64,000 nt of DNA from the NCBI RefSeq assembly GCF_004337985.1, contig NC_043744.1:2730-66729 (forward strand), read 5' to 3'. Of the stretch, positions 22,455-36,239 are shown in pieces. The translations under genes and the position numbers were made by a program. This DNA comes from Pyricularia pennisetigena. Taxonomy: Eukaryota; Ascomycota; Sordariomycetes; Magnaporthales; Pyriculariaceae. Each line of letters starts with the position of its first letter. Position 1 is the stretch's first letter. The notes under the pieces were generated by a model that saw only the letters and a program-made list of their open reading frames with translations, was not told the DNA's origin and did no database searches.

Positions 22455-25400
22455 GAAACCACGGCGTTAAAACCCACCTTTCGAAAATTCACAATATATC
22501 CGGATCTTCGAAAATCTCAACTTTACCACGTATACGGACCAATAATAATCCGTCTACTCCAGCTTCTTCTATTTCTATACAAATTCCCATTTCTTTTACG
22601 CAAATCCCGACTTCTTCTTTTCAACCTGCTTTAAATGGGGTCCATTCTTTATCACAAATGCGGTTTAAATCGACTTCGTCTTTACCCACCAACCCAGGGC
22701 TAAACGGTAGCCGTTGGGCCGCAAACCCCAGGAAACGCAGGGCTAATACCCCGTCCCCAACGAGAAAAAGAGTTAATATTTGACGACGGGTTACCCCTGA
22801 AAACCCTGCAACAAATTCTGCAACACAAAATTCAGAAGAATCCGAAATCGAAGTCCACATTCCACGAGGTTTAACGGGTGCACCCATTGTTAATATTAAC
22901 GCAGAAAAAATTAACCCCGTTAATATTAGCAACGAAAATAGCCCCGCTAGACCCAGCAACGAAAATAGCCCCGTTAGACCCAGCAACGATAATAGTAGCC
23001 CCGTTAGCCCTAGGCCCAGATTTATTAATCCTAGGGCTAGTAGGCCTATTATTCCTTCAAGCCCGAATTCTTTACCTGAAATTTCAGAATTATATTCCAC
23101 CGCTTTTGAGGACCCGGATTTACTTTTAAAGGCCCAACACGACCAACTAACGGAACCGCTTTTACAAAAACCGTTGTTGCAAAAATTAATAAGTTATTCA
23201 AAAGTCCCAATCCCGGAAACCCACCTCCACGCCAGGCAGGCCAAAATTTTTTCAGAAGCCGCAAATCGAATAGCCAAAAATTTCCTGCAACGGCCCAACG
23301 AACAAACGCTTTTTAATTTACTTATTTTACCCCGTATATTTGGTATTGGGTTAATAAACGGTAAATTAACCAAAATAATGCAGGCGTTTCCAGCCCAGAT
23401 ACCTCCGCCTCCAACAAAAAAGGACGAAAATTCTAATAAAAACAACGATATCGACCCCGTTTCAAAAACAAAATATTTATTAGAACAAGGTTATGTAGGA
23501 AGGGCCGCCAAAACCATTATCGATCCAACGCCTTTAGCCCCTGAAACCCCTGAATCGTTAAATATTTTACGGAAAAAACACCCCATTGGTAATAAAAACC
23601 CGTTTAAAACGCGTTCCCAACTTTCACCTGGTAATACAATTATAACGGAAAATACCATTAAAACCGCCATTTTATCGATTGGAAGGGAAAAGGCTCCAAA
23701 CCTTAGCGGGTGGACTAAACCTTTGTTAGATGCAGTTATTAAAACCCCTGAAAAAAGTAACGCAAATAACAACATAAACAATAACAACGGAAACAACAAC
23801 GAAAACAACGTCCTTTCAGCTTTACGACTTTTAGCGGATATAATTCGTTAAGGGTCAACCCCGGGCCAGGACCTACTTTGTGCATCACGACTTATAAGCC
23901 TTAGTAAACCAGACGGAGGTATTCGCCCGATTGCTGTTGGAAATTTAATATATAAAGTTGTTTTTAAAGCTATTTTATCAACTTTATATAAACCCGGCTG
24001 TTTATTACCTTTCCAACTAGGGGTAAACAGCCCAGGGGGCGTGGAACCGGCTATTTACACCCTCGAAAAAGCTATTATGGGACGTAATAGTAACGATATA
24101 AAAACAGTTATTTCCCTGGATTTAGAAAACGCTTTTAATAGCGTATCCAGGGCTGCAATAGCCTCTTCAATAGCCAGATTTGCACCCACTTTTTACCGGT
24201 CTACCTATTGGGCTTACAACCAACCTTCGATTTTAATAACGGAAAACGGATCCATGCTAGCCTCTGCACAAGGTATACGACAGGGGGACCCTTTAGGACC
24301 GCTTTTATTTAGCCTCGCTTTCAGGCCGACTTTAGAAACGATCCAAAAAACCATCCCAGACGTATATATAGCGGCTTATTTGGACGACGTATATATTTTA
24401 TCTAAAACGCCAAATATTTTAAATAAAATTTCCGGTATTATTAAAAATAGCCCTTTCACCCTCAACAACGCCAAATTTACAGAAAAAAGTATCGAAGATT
24501 TAAAAATTAACGGGTTGCAAACTTTGGGTTCATTTATTGGACCTACGCATTTACGAAAAGAATTTTTACAAAATAAAGTCGAAAAATTCGAAACGGCCGT
24601 CAATTCACTTTACAAATTACCTAAACAATACGGACTTTTATTATTGCGTAAAAATACCCAATTATTATTACGGCATTTGTTACGCACTTTAAATTCTGAA
24701 GATTTATGGGAATTGTGGGAAAAAGTCGACAAATTATTAACGGACTTCGTTATTAATTTAACTAATAAAAGTTGTATTAACGAGTATATTATACCGTTAA
24801 TTACATTACCTATAAAAGATGGAGGATTTGGTTTACTTCGACACAACGGTATCGCTTCAAATATATACGATGCAGCAAAAATTTCAGCAACAAAAATATG
24901 CCGACAAATTTAACGAATACCCAATTTTGTTCGCATAGACCACGGGCCAACAGCAACGGAAATTTTAGAGCTTTTACATAAAGGTATATTAGCTGACTGC
25001 AAAAACGACCTTTCCACCACCCAACGCAACGCTTTAACAGAAAACGCCAGTTATTTAGGCCGTAAATGGTTAAATATTTTACCCATTCAAAAATCAAATC
25101 GATTAACGGATATAGAAATCGCCGAAGCCGTTCGTATAAGGTTATTAGCACCGGCTAAATCGTTAAATTACCCCTGCGGTTATTGCGGTAATTTAACGAA
25201 TATTGGCCACGAAGACGTCTGTAAAGGAGCTTTGCGTAAAGAAACAGCCCGCCACGAATATATAAAACACGCATTTATTCGAGCTTTATCCATTAAACCC
25301 GAATTGCACGTCGAAAAGGAGCCAGATTTAAAACACCTCGACCCTAGTATCAATAACGGAATCAACAACGAAATTAACAACGAAATCAACAACGGAATCA

Positions 25401-25894
25401 ACAACGAAATTAACAACGAAAATAATATTAACCCCGGAGTTAATATTAACGACAACGAAGTTAGCCCTACCCTTGACGGCCCTGTAGCCCCCGGAAGCCT
25501 TCCAACAACCCCCATTCGCTCCGGTACACGCAGGGACCCCAACGGGTCCAGGGCAGACTTTGCGGTTATTAACGGAATTTCTAAATATTATTACGACGTA
25601 CAAATCGTAGCAATAAATAAAGATTCCGCTAATATAGACCCGTTTAAAACACTAACGGATGCAGCTAATAAAAAGCGGCGAAAGTACCATTTTCTGGATC
25701 CACATTTTCACCCACTAATTATTAGTGTAGGTGGACTTATGGAAAAACGCACAGCCCAATCTTATAAACAGCTGCAAAAATTAGTGGGTCCCGTTGCAGC
25801 CCATTGGCTAGATACCTCGATTTCGTTAGCCTTACTACGGTTTAGAACAACAGCTGCAGCATCGATAGCCAAAGACCTACCTCGACGAATCTAA
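22455..25894 (+). pseudogene. LINE polyprotein with three RIP stops (copy 2)
   Basis: One frame runs from the 5' end to the TAA at 25892-25894 without frameshift but with three stops: TGA at 22781-22783, TAA at 23849-23851 and TAA at 24911-24913. Each fits a CGA or CAA codon changed by RIP, and copy 1 or copy 4 keeps CAA at the latter two. The start reads GNHGVKTHLSKIH, the second half of a C2H2 zinc finger whose two Cys are lost to truncation. A Ser/Pro/Asn-rich linker, the RT with YLDD, the CCHC knuckle and the restriction-like endonuclease follow. The NNEI linker has a different repeat order from copy 1. Confidence 0.85.
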
Positions 25895-26296
25895 TTTTTT
25901 TTTTTTTTTTTTCGGTTTTATTCGCTAAGCAATCCACGTTTACCACCTTTGCTATACACCCTCGTTTAGCACTTTTCCTTTGTTCGTTATTTTTATTTTT
26001 ATTTTTATTTTTATCTTTACTTTTATTTTCTTTTATATTTATTTTTATCTTTATTTTACTTTTACTTTTACTTTTCTTTTTATTTCCTTTTATATTTTTG
26101 CCTTTATTTTTCTCTCGTTTTTACCTTTGCTTTTATTTGGTATTTACCTGGTTTTTCTTACTTAAATGCTCGTTTATTTGTTTGCTTGTTTGGTTTTAAT
26201 TTCTCGCTCGCTTTTATACCTTAGTTTATTTTTATGCCACCTCTAGATAAAATAACATAGCAAATAGCTTAGAAGTTAAATAAACGCGAATTAAAA
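22455..26296 (+). mobile_element. LINE copy 2 (longest copy, 5'-truncated)
   Basis: This is the most complete LINE in the window. Its 5' end joins the terminus of module A at a GG shared by both sides. Its 3' untranslated region has 18 T (25895-25912) after the stop, T-rich repeats, and the end sequence shared with copies 3 and 4 (TAAATAAACGCGAATTAAAA), followed at once by CCCTAA. The left end appears to cut through an N-terminal zinc finger, so the element is not full length. Confidence 0.85.
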
Positions 26297-26302
26297 CCCT
26301 AA
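26297..26302. repeat. Single CCCTAA telomeric unit at LINE copy 2 / module B junction
   Basis: CCCTAA follows the conserved LINE 3' end directly and is followed by module B sequence. Alone six bases mean little. The identical placement in the other copies makes the call. Confidence 0.7.
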
Positions 26303-26334
26303 AGGGGCGAATAAAATAAATATATAACGCCTCG

Positions 26335-28896
26335 TTATTTAGCATTTATATAAATGCGATAAAATATTAATATTAAATTATCTAAACGTCCTAATTTCCA
26401 ATCGACGTATACCTCCCGCGTTGCACCGTTTTTTAACCCTATTTCCCCTAATTTAAATCGACGTCGACCGCCGTATCGTTTTTTTCCGGCCGATATAATC
26501 GAATTACCACCCGTTTTATAATACGCGGGCGTAATAAATCGTTCGGTCGTATCCAGGGCGGCGTAACGGTTAAATCGAATATTCGAACGGGGTAATTTCG
26601 CTGGTAATTTCCGGGTGGTTTTTATATATATAAATGGGCGACCCGTAATTATTTTATTAAAAAGGCGGCGAAAGTGAATAATTCGTATTTACGGCGCGCT
26701 ATATAAATCGAAATTCGTATTTAAATTTAATATTTTTCGAAACAATCCTGGTACGAGTTTTTATAACCCGATCCCTGCGGGCCTCGAACTCGAAAAATTC
26801 CCTTATTAATTTCCGTTTTTCGGCCTTATTTTACATTATAATATCGGTATACGACTTTTCGAGGATTTCCATAGCTATTATTTGGGCCGATATAATTTTA
26901 AATTTATTATTTATTTTACGGATAAAACCACGATATATGGGCTGGTACGCGACCAAAACCTCGGCCGCATTTTTAAACGATTTAATCCGCCTTTTTTTGT
27001 TGGTAATACCTACGCGGGTGTTGTAAATATCGCGTTTAAATTGGTCGAGCTGTTTAATTTTTTCGGCGAAATAATGGACAAATTTGGCCTAATTGTTAAC
27101 GTATATGGACGCGGAAATGGAATTTAACCTTTTAAAATAAACGATTTCGCCGTCGCTTATAGGTATTTGGTCGATTCGCGGGTAAACGCTGGGTTGGAAA
27201 CGGTTAAATGGGTAATAATTGTCCCAATTGGAGGAATTGGCGGGACGTTCGATACCGGCGTCCTTTGCGGGGAAATCGATAATTTTACCTATCGCCATTT
27301 ATATAAATGTCCGAATAATTATAATAATTTAATAAATAATTATTAATTTTATAAAATCGGCGATCGCCGTTTTTTTTATAAAATATATTAACTTTAGTCG
27401 AAGGGATAATTCGGACTGGTAATGCAAATGTTATATTGGTGAAAAAAGGTGGAAAAAAACGAAATGTCGGCGAGGAATATATTATATATATAATACCTGG
27501 ACGGTTATAATTATATAATAGTTTTATCGATAAAAATAAATAAAATTTCGACGTTTTATAATTGTTTACATATATAATTATATTATACGTTTATCGTTTA
27601 TAAGGTTTTTCGTTTTTAATTATATTAATCGCTGGCCGTACCGGTTATTACGTGGTTTTGGGCGTTTGTCGGATATTTCCCACGGCCGAAGCGATTATAA
27701 AGTTATCCCGAGGACACGAAATTGGTTGGTTAAACGTTAGTACGGTATATAATATTTACGTTAATATATATATTGGGCGACGCGGGGTTTTATTTTAAAA
27801 TTACGTTTATCGTATATACGATGGTGGTTACCTACGCCTCCATTATACCGTAAAACCAGCCGAACCACGTTTCCACCATCCTTTTAACTAAAATAATTTT
27901 ATTTATATATTTTAACCAGGCCAAATAAACCCCAAAACCGGGTATACGCGGGTAATGCACGTCGCGCCCATATAAATTGGGGTTATCGGTAAAAATTGGG
28001 ACGGGTGCGATAATATCGTTTCGTTAAATAAAATTGGTTTCGTTTTTTTCGCGTTTTATACGCCTGGTAATCGGGCGTTCCTTATACCGTTGGTTAGGGT
28101 TTTCGCCATCGTAACCCCAGCGGTTGCTATATCCGGGTTATTTATTATTACCGGAATTGTCGTTATTTACGCGGTAATTTAAAAACTGCTGCTCCGGTAC
28201 GCCGTTATCGTTAAACAGCTTTTGGTGCGGTTCGGTGCGTTTACCCAATTGGACCTGGAACGATTCCATTCGCGATAAAGCCTATTCGAATTCGACGTCG
28301 GTTTATTACGCGTTCGCTTTTAAAATATTAATTTGGCGTTTTAATCCCTTGCATTTAGCGTCGAAAATATTGTATTTAATTTTTATTTTGCGGACCGTTA
28401 TTTGGTAACGGATATCGTGGCCGTCGGTAAAATTTTTTTAAATTTCCGCGGCGGTAAACCTAACCTGGAATTAATAATTTATATTTTTAAAATGGGTTAT
28501 TTCGGCGGTGGCGTCGAGGAATTGTTTTTTTAAACTGTTTAATTGGTTTTAAATAAAACCCAACGAATCGACGTGTTTAACTAATTTATCGTTTTTAACA
28601 AAATATTCGAACGAAATTTTATTATCGATGGCGAAAATGGTAATAACGCCTTTTCCATCGTTAATTTCGACGACGTCGTCCTAACCGTATATATCGATGG
28701 GTAAATCGCTACGCCCGCAAATGGTAAAATCCATATCGTGCTTTGGGGCGACGCGATCGGTGCGGTTTACCGTAAATGCGGTAAATATATTATCCGTTAG
28801 TTATTATAAACGTCGTTAAAATAAATATATTTTTTAATTATTTTGTTAATTTTACGAAAACCCGGATCGCCGATGGATTTTGTTATTTTTAGCATT
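26335..28896 (-). pseudogene. Decayed coiled-coil gene and small ORF, module B copy
   Basis: This is the counterpart of the unknown minus-strand gene of module A (4339-6900), in the same order and spacing. It is more heavily broken by stops. Conserved pieces include the Arg/Lys-rich block near 26340-26640 and the helical block near 26708-27000. Its function is unknown. Confidence 0.35.
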
Positions 28897-29295
28897 TATT
28901 TGGATTAATTTATTATAAAAATAGTGTCGGGTAATTTGGTTTAAAATAAAAAACGGGTTAAAGGATTCGCAAATTATATATCCTATTAATTATAGGTTTA
29001 TCGATAAAATACTATAAAATATAATAATAAAAATATATATTATAAATCGGGGTTATATTATTCGATAATATAATTTGTGCTTCCGCCCGTTTGGTATAAT
29101 ATGCGAATAACGATCCGGATTTATATATTATACGTGGGCCGATACGCTATAAGGCCGCGTTACCCCGTTCGATGCTCGCTGGCGTCGGTTTTTCACATTT
29201 TGGCCGGCGCGGGAAATAATTTATATAAATAAATTTTTATTCGACCTATTATCCCTAAACGGGTTCCTTGGTATATATAATATTCGTACATATAT

Positions 29296-32200
29296 ATATC
29301 GTTAATATAATAGGGTTTTATTCGTCTATTTTACGACGTTTATTCGTCGTCCTCCTCCTTATACTCCTTATTTTCCTTTTCGTCGTTTTTAACCTCCTGT
29401 TCCTCCTCCTCCTCCTTATTTTCCTTTTCCTTATTTTCCTTTTTATATTTTTTTTCCTTTTTACCCTTTTCCTCGTCCTCCTCCCCATTTTATCCTTTAT
29501 TTTCCTTTTCCTCGTTTTACTATTTTTCCTTATTTTATTGCTTTTTTTTACTTTATTGCTCCTTTTCGTTAAACTGCTCGTTTAATGCGGTAATAAATTT
29601 TTTATTAAATATTCCTTTATTTATACCAGGGAAGGTTTTACCGCCCGTGGCGGGTATAATGGGGCCTGGGAATATTTTACCCGACGTGGTAAAGCGTATA
29701 ATTGGGGTTAACGGAATTACCATTTCGGCCGCGGTAACGGCTATTACCGTTTTTTTGGTTTTTTAATTACGACGACGGGTTGCGGCCGCTTTTTGGCCGC
29801 GCGTTAAAATTGGGGTAACTGGGATAACGATTATTACGTCGGCGACCTGGGGAAATAATTTATTCGAAACGGTTTAAACTATTACCGCTTTTTTAACCTT
29901 TTTATTACGACGGCGGGTGGCGGTCGATTTTTATACGCGGGTAAATATCGGGGTAATTGCGGGGGTAATAAATTATTTAATAGGCGAATTAATTGTAATA
30001 CGTTAACGTTTAAACCGGGGGGTTTATTCGTCGTTTAATTCGTTTTATTCCGGGGTTTTGCGTTTAAAAACTGCGGCCGTTTCGTCGTTTAAAAATGGCG
30101 CGTTAAATATTTTGACGTCGGGGGCGAATACGTCCTAATTATCCTGGTATTAAAAGTGTTCGTTTAATTCGTGGGCGTCGTCGTTTCCGAAAAATATTTT
30201 ATTAAAATCGGTAATATTATCGCGAATAAAAAGGGGTTATAACGTTGGAATAAAGGTAAATTCGACCGGTCGTTCGTATTATTTATTGGGACCGGGGTCG
30301 CCCGCGATTTCGGGTTCGTCGTTATAATGGGGTACCGCGTTAAATTGGGATAAGGCGTTCTGCGAATCGGGGACGATTATTATTGCGTCGTAATTGCGCA
30401 CGGTAACGCGCGCTATATTGGCCGTCGGTCGGGTAAAATTATTAATAATAGCGCGGCGGTTAAATGTAAATTGCGGGGCGGGGGTGGTTAATAAATTAAC
30501 GTCGCCGTCGCGTGGGGCGGGGGGGAAATTTACGATAATGGGTATAACGTTTTTGGGGCGGTTGGGGAATTCGGTTTTCCGGGGTAAAAAGCGGGTGCGT
30601 AATAAAAAGTCGTTATAATATTCGTTTTCGTGGGCCTGCGAGGTTATATCGGCCAATTGGTTTATAATAAAATTGGTTATTTCGGGTAAAACCGGCGTTT
30701 CGCGGCGGGCGGGGCGCGGTTTAAAAATGGGAAAATCCGTTACGTTAAATAAAATTTTAAAATGGTTTATCGCCTTTATTTACGGCGTTTTATCGTATAT
30801 TTTAATACGGTTTATATAATCGAAAATAGCGCGGTTAATAGGGATAAGGGTTTAACGTTCGTTAAAACGGGGGTTAATTTTAGCCTTATCGAAGTATTCC
30901 ACGTAATATTTATTTGTTTAAACGGGGTAAAAAACGTCGACGATGCGGGTTAATTTTAACCGCTGGTCGGCGTCGACGGGGTCCAGGCTTTTATTAAGGC
31001 GGGCGGTTATTTCGACGAATATTATAGTTTTAATTGGCGTATCGATATTACCGAGGTAATTATTACCGACGAACTTCCTCCGTTCGGCCAGGTAAACGAA
31101 TAATAATACGCGCGGGCGCATATTCCAATAATTTATAAATTCGACGAATTTGTCGCCGTTTTTAATACCGCGGCGTACGTAGCGGTAATTATGCACCAAT
31201 AACGCGACGTCGGTGCAAAACCTCCCGACCTTGCGCCGTTTTTTATCCGTATATTATTCGACGTAAACGGGGGGAATAATACCTACAAATAATGGTTAAA
31301 AAATATACCGAAAATAACGCGAATATATTTGTAATTTAGGGTCCCGTTGGTCGCGGCGGATTGCATAATTTCGTCGCTAAATACCTGCATTTTGGGCAAG
31401 CGACCTTTTCCCTATTATTGGGCGTACCATTTTTCGAACCGTCGTTTTTTTATATATTGCGTATATACGTCGTCCAATCGTATAACCTCCCAATGGACCG
31501 TTTTCGTTTATCCCGTACGATGGAATTTATTTGCAAATTGCAACGTATTAAAATAATTCCAACCCTTTTAAAATTATATATTATAATTATATTACAAATG
31601 GAAATTAATACCGCTCGACGCGACCGCTATAAAAATAAGGAATACGTCGACCTCGGTACCTTTTTTATTAAACATTTTTCCCGCGCGGACGCGGTCGCCG
31701 TTATAAATAAACGATAAAACGTTATAAACGCGTATACCGTATTCGAATAGGATAAAATTTATAAACTTATATATTTCGTTAATATATATATCGCAGCACG
31801 TATATCGCGAATTCGCTAATCGCCGATTATATACCTGCGGTCGCGGTGGTGGTAAAATTGAAAAAAGGGCGGGTATATTTACATTTGGGCGTAAAAATTA
31901 TCGATTATTAATAAAACGCGTTTTTGCAATATGGAAAATTAAACGATTCGGCGCACGGCGTAAATTATAATAGGCGATTTACCTATAACCTATAACGCCA
32001 TTTGCGCGCGGTCCGTATAAGGGGTTAAGTAAATATTTTCCGTTATTTTAAATAGGTAATTAAATCCGCCGTCGGCGGGGTTTAACGTCGTTATATTTTT
32101 AACGTAATTTTATCCGAATTTAGGATTTAAATAACCTTAATTCCGTAATATTTGGCGTTTAAATATCGCCATTTCGCCGGGGTTTAGCGACGCGCGGGTG

Positions 32201-35200
32201 GATACGGATCCGGCGTCCAATAAATCGATTTTTAATATAGTTATTAAAGGATCGCGCGTACCGTATTTGGGGTCGAATATAATATAAAATATACGGGCGT
32301 CGAATACCACCAATATAACGATACGGTGGGTTCCTATATCCAATCCGTCCTCGTCCATTATACGTCCGAAACCGAATAGTTTTTTGGTTTTTTTTACGCG
32401 GGTAAGGTTATTTTATTCCGCGGTAAAATCCTGTTTATCGCCTGCGTCCGCCTGGGCGGGGGGGATATTATTTTAAAAATCGGCGCGGGGGGCGCCCTTT
32501 TTTTTAAAATCCTTAAATACGCCTATAATACGGCGGTAATAACGGTTAAAAAAAAATCCGATACGACGACGAATTTGCGGTGGTTTTTAGAATAAAAACG
32601 GTGTTTAACGGTAACGGTTATAATGTAAAAGGGGGGGATTTCCGCGCCGGGGTATACAACGTTACCGCTATTAAATTTAAAAAGGGTTTAAAAATGGCGG
32701 CGGTTAATAAAAAGTTTACAAATTTTGGAATATACGAAATTGGCCTCCTTTTCCCTATTATTGGTTATTTTAGCCACAATTCCGGGTGCGAATATATAAA
32801 ACGGCCAATCGCCGTTTCGGGTTTCGTAATAACGTTTAATTTCGAACAATTTAAAATCGTTAAAATTTATTTTAAAATCCCATATCCTGCCCAGTAATAT
32901 AGGGTCGTCGTTTTTATTTCCCGATACGTTTATCGATTGCGCGGGGGCGGGCGGGGCGACGTAAAAGGGGTTATACGTATCGTTAAATATTAGCGACGGT
33001 TCGTTATCGAAAATACTGGTAAAAAAAATACCGTTATAATATACCAGCAGGTCCGCCAATTCCCGCATATTTTTGCGCGAATTAAACGCGGGTATCGCCG
33101 ATACCAATATTATACCGGACGTTTATATACGGGGGAATTTATTCGCGAAAATCTAAAACGTGGTATATTTATTACGGAAAACCTGTATTTCGTCGAATAC
33201 GAATATACCGAATTATATACCCACGCCCGGGTCCATTAAATTATTATTAAAAAAATATTCGGAACGGGTCGAAACCGGATATTTGTTTTGGGAATTTTTG
33301 GGTTTAATAGGTGCGTTTTTATTTTATTTAAACGGTTTTTAACCGTTTATTTCCGCATTTTCGCCTTCCTCGTTAAGGTCGGTCGCCTGGTTAATTTTTT
33401 ATACGGTTTTAACGGTCCGCCGTATAGGGCCGCCCTCGTCGTCGTCGGTATCGCTAACGTTATCGTTTAATTCGTCGTTGGAACTATTATTTAAATTGTC
33501 GGCGGTGTAGTTTATTACCCTTTTGCGAAAATCGATATATACGGCCACGTTGGCGGGTTCGTTTTCCTCGTCCAGGCGCCGGACGCGTTTTCGCTTTTAT
33601 TATATTATTATATTTCCATACAATTCGTTATAAACGTTAAACGTGGCGCGGGCCAAAATAATTTTATTTTTTCGGCGCAAATTGCGCGATTTGCGCGTAT
33701 TTAACGATACCACGGAACCGTCCTCGTATTTATATTGCACGGCGTAATTAAATAGCCGCTGCTAATAAATCGAATATATAATAAATAATACCTATCGGGC
33801 CGTCGAAGGGAATTGCTTTTTTATTATTATACGTTTAACCCATTATTTAATACCCGTTTTAATTAGGGTCGCTGCTTTTATAACCGGATTATACGTTTAA
33901 TCGGGAATATTATAATATACGACGGGTTTTAGCAAACCGGGGAAAAATTTGTAAACCGTTTCGAATGCGTCCGTAATAAAATGATTCGGTACCACGATTA
34001 TATTAGGGTAAAAAATTATAAATTCGTCCGTTTTATGCATTTTTTCCAGCTTATTGGCCATAACCGCGATTATCGCCTAATATTTAACGGTTTTACCGAA
34101 TCCGCAACCGAATATATTAATACCGCCGCGAATCGGGGAAATTATTATATTTAATATAATCGAAACGTTTATACCGTTTACCACGTTAATATAATTATTT
34201 TTTAAAATTAAACGCACGTTATAAAATCCCAGGTCGCCGATTTATATAGGGCCGGCGTCGCCGATTTCGCAATATGTTTCGGTTAAATGGGAAAAAAAGG
34301 TATTAGGGTAATATTTACCATAAACCTGGTATAATTTAAACCGCACCGATTTGGTCACTTTAATACCGTCGTTTACCATTTCGCCGGTTTCGACAAATAT
34401 ATTTTATTGGTTAAAATTAAAATTTTCGTCGGTGGGGTTAAATCCGAATTACCGTATCGCGTCGGTGGGGTCCGTATTCCGAAAAAGGGTGGCGTAAATA
34501 AAATAATTATTAACGAACGAAATTTTATTAAATTTGGTAACCTGGTCGACGGCGTCGGTTTTTATAAAGGTATTATCGGCCGTTATACTATCTTTTACCA
34601 ATTTTTATATAAAATCGCCCTGCGCGTTAATAAAATTGTCGAATTCGTCCTTTGGTACGGTAATTAGGAACGCGCGGGTTTTTACGTTACCGAATTCCGC
34701 TGGTTTGGGATCCGGGAATTGGTTTTAAATATTACCGATAAACAGCGCGAACGTATCGGCGTCCATTTGCTTTTTAAACCTTATTTCGTTTTTAAATCCT
34801 TTTATAACCCTGTTACCGGTTATTATATTGGGGGCGACGTCGACCAAATAAACTTATCGTTTTAGGAACCGTTCGTACATATTTGCGTTATCGCCGGGGT
34901 CCTCGCCGGTAACGAATCGAAATTTGTTTAAAATATCCGTTAGGTTTTTTAAATTTATAATCCGGTACGCGGTTATTTTTTCGAATTTGCGGTTAAACGA
35001 TAAAAACCGGCGCGCGTCGTTATTATCTAATTGGGTTTTTTTAGCGACGCGGCCGAAAATAGCCTCGGTAATTTCGAATATATAAACGAGGTTTTCGCGG
35101 GGGGGGATATTACCGATAATTAATTTAAACCTACCGGCCAGGAAATTAACGACGATATATATCGCTATAATCCATTAAATAAAAGGTAAAACCGAGGATC

Positions 35201-36096
35201 GGGTCGCCAATATTCGTATTATTAAATTCGCCTTCGTCGCCCTGTTTATAGAAGAAAAATGGGTAATCCGCTGGGTTATTTTTGCGGATAATATAACTTT
35301 TACGTATATTATTAAATACGTAATAAACGTATAAAATAATTGTGCCCTTTATCCAAATTTTATTATTATAACCCTATACCGTTACTATATTAAACGTTGC
35401 AATGTACGGTTCGGCGGGCAAAAGTTGGCCCCTGCTAATGCGGTTAAACGCCGTTACAAATCCGGGCTATACCTTATGGGCGAAGTTTTCGATTATACGG
35501 GGTATTATTTTATATTTTAAAATTTTAACCTTTTTATAATGGAATTTAACCTTTTTTAATATTATAAAATTATATAATAAACGGGCTCCTAATGCGTAAA
35601 TTATTGTCAGCTGTTAATTGCACGCCACGAAATCGTTAATCGCCGATTTTTGGTATTACCGCGACGATATAGGGAACGCGTGGTATTTACCTTTAAACGT
35701 ATAAAAAAACGTAATAATGGCAGGCGTTTTCCACTTTATAAAAAATTTAAAAAATCCGTTGGGTTTTACCACGTCGCGCCTAAATTCGAATATAAAGTGG
35801 TAACCCGCGATAATATTAAACCCCCGCAAGGCGGTGGTCCATACAATAGTCGTTTTGCGCAGTACCGCCGTTTTGGCAGGGTTCGAATTATTATATCCGG
35901 GGTATTCCGCCTATTGGGTATAATCGTTATCGTACCAATCGCGGTGCATATAATTTTGCATTTCGTCCAACGGACGGTATTTATACGTATATTGGTATAT
36001 ATAAAATATATAATCCTGGTCCGACGCATATACCGCGGTGGTTTTACCGGTGCTTTTCCTGGGCGGTATAATATATGCTAATATACCGGCGGTATT
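29296..36096 (-). pseudogene. SNF2-family helicase-like ATPase, RIP-decayed (module B copy)
   Basis: This is the counterpart of the module A gene. Motif I reads GCGFGKT (about 34087-34107), keeping a Cys that is Tyr in A. Motif II reads DEIQ near 33185-33200, intact where A has a stop. Motif VI again carries a stop after HRTG (TAA near 31510), so both copies lost the same Gln. The two copies therefore each preserve residues the other has lost, and share some damage, which points to RIP both before and after duplication. Confidence 0.72.
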
Positions 36097-36239
36097 AAAT
36101 TGTAAAATTGTATTAAATATTATATATGGTTGCAATTATTGTAACCAGTTGCTCAAATGTAACGATATAATATATATAATAACGTTTAAAATTAACGAAA
36201 ATTTAATGGTCCAAAGGACGATTTGTTAATGCGACGCGC

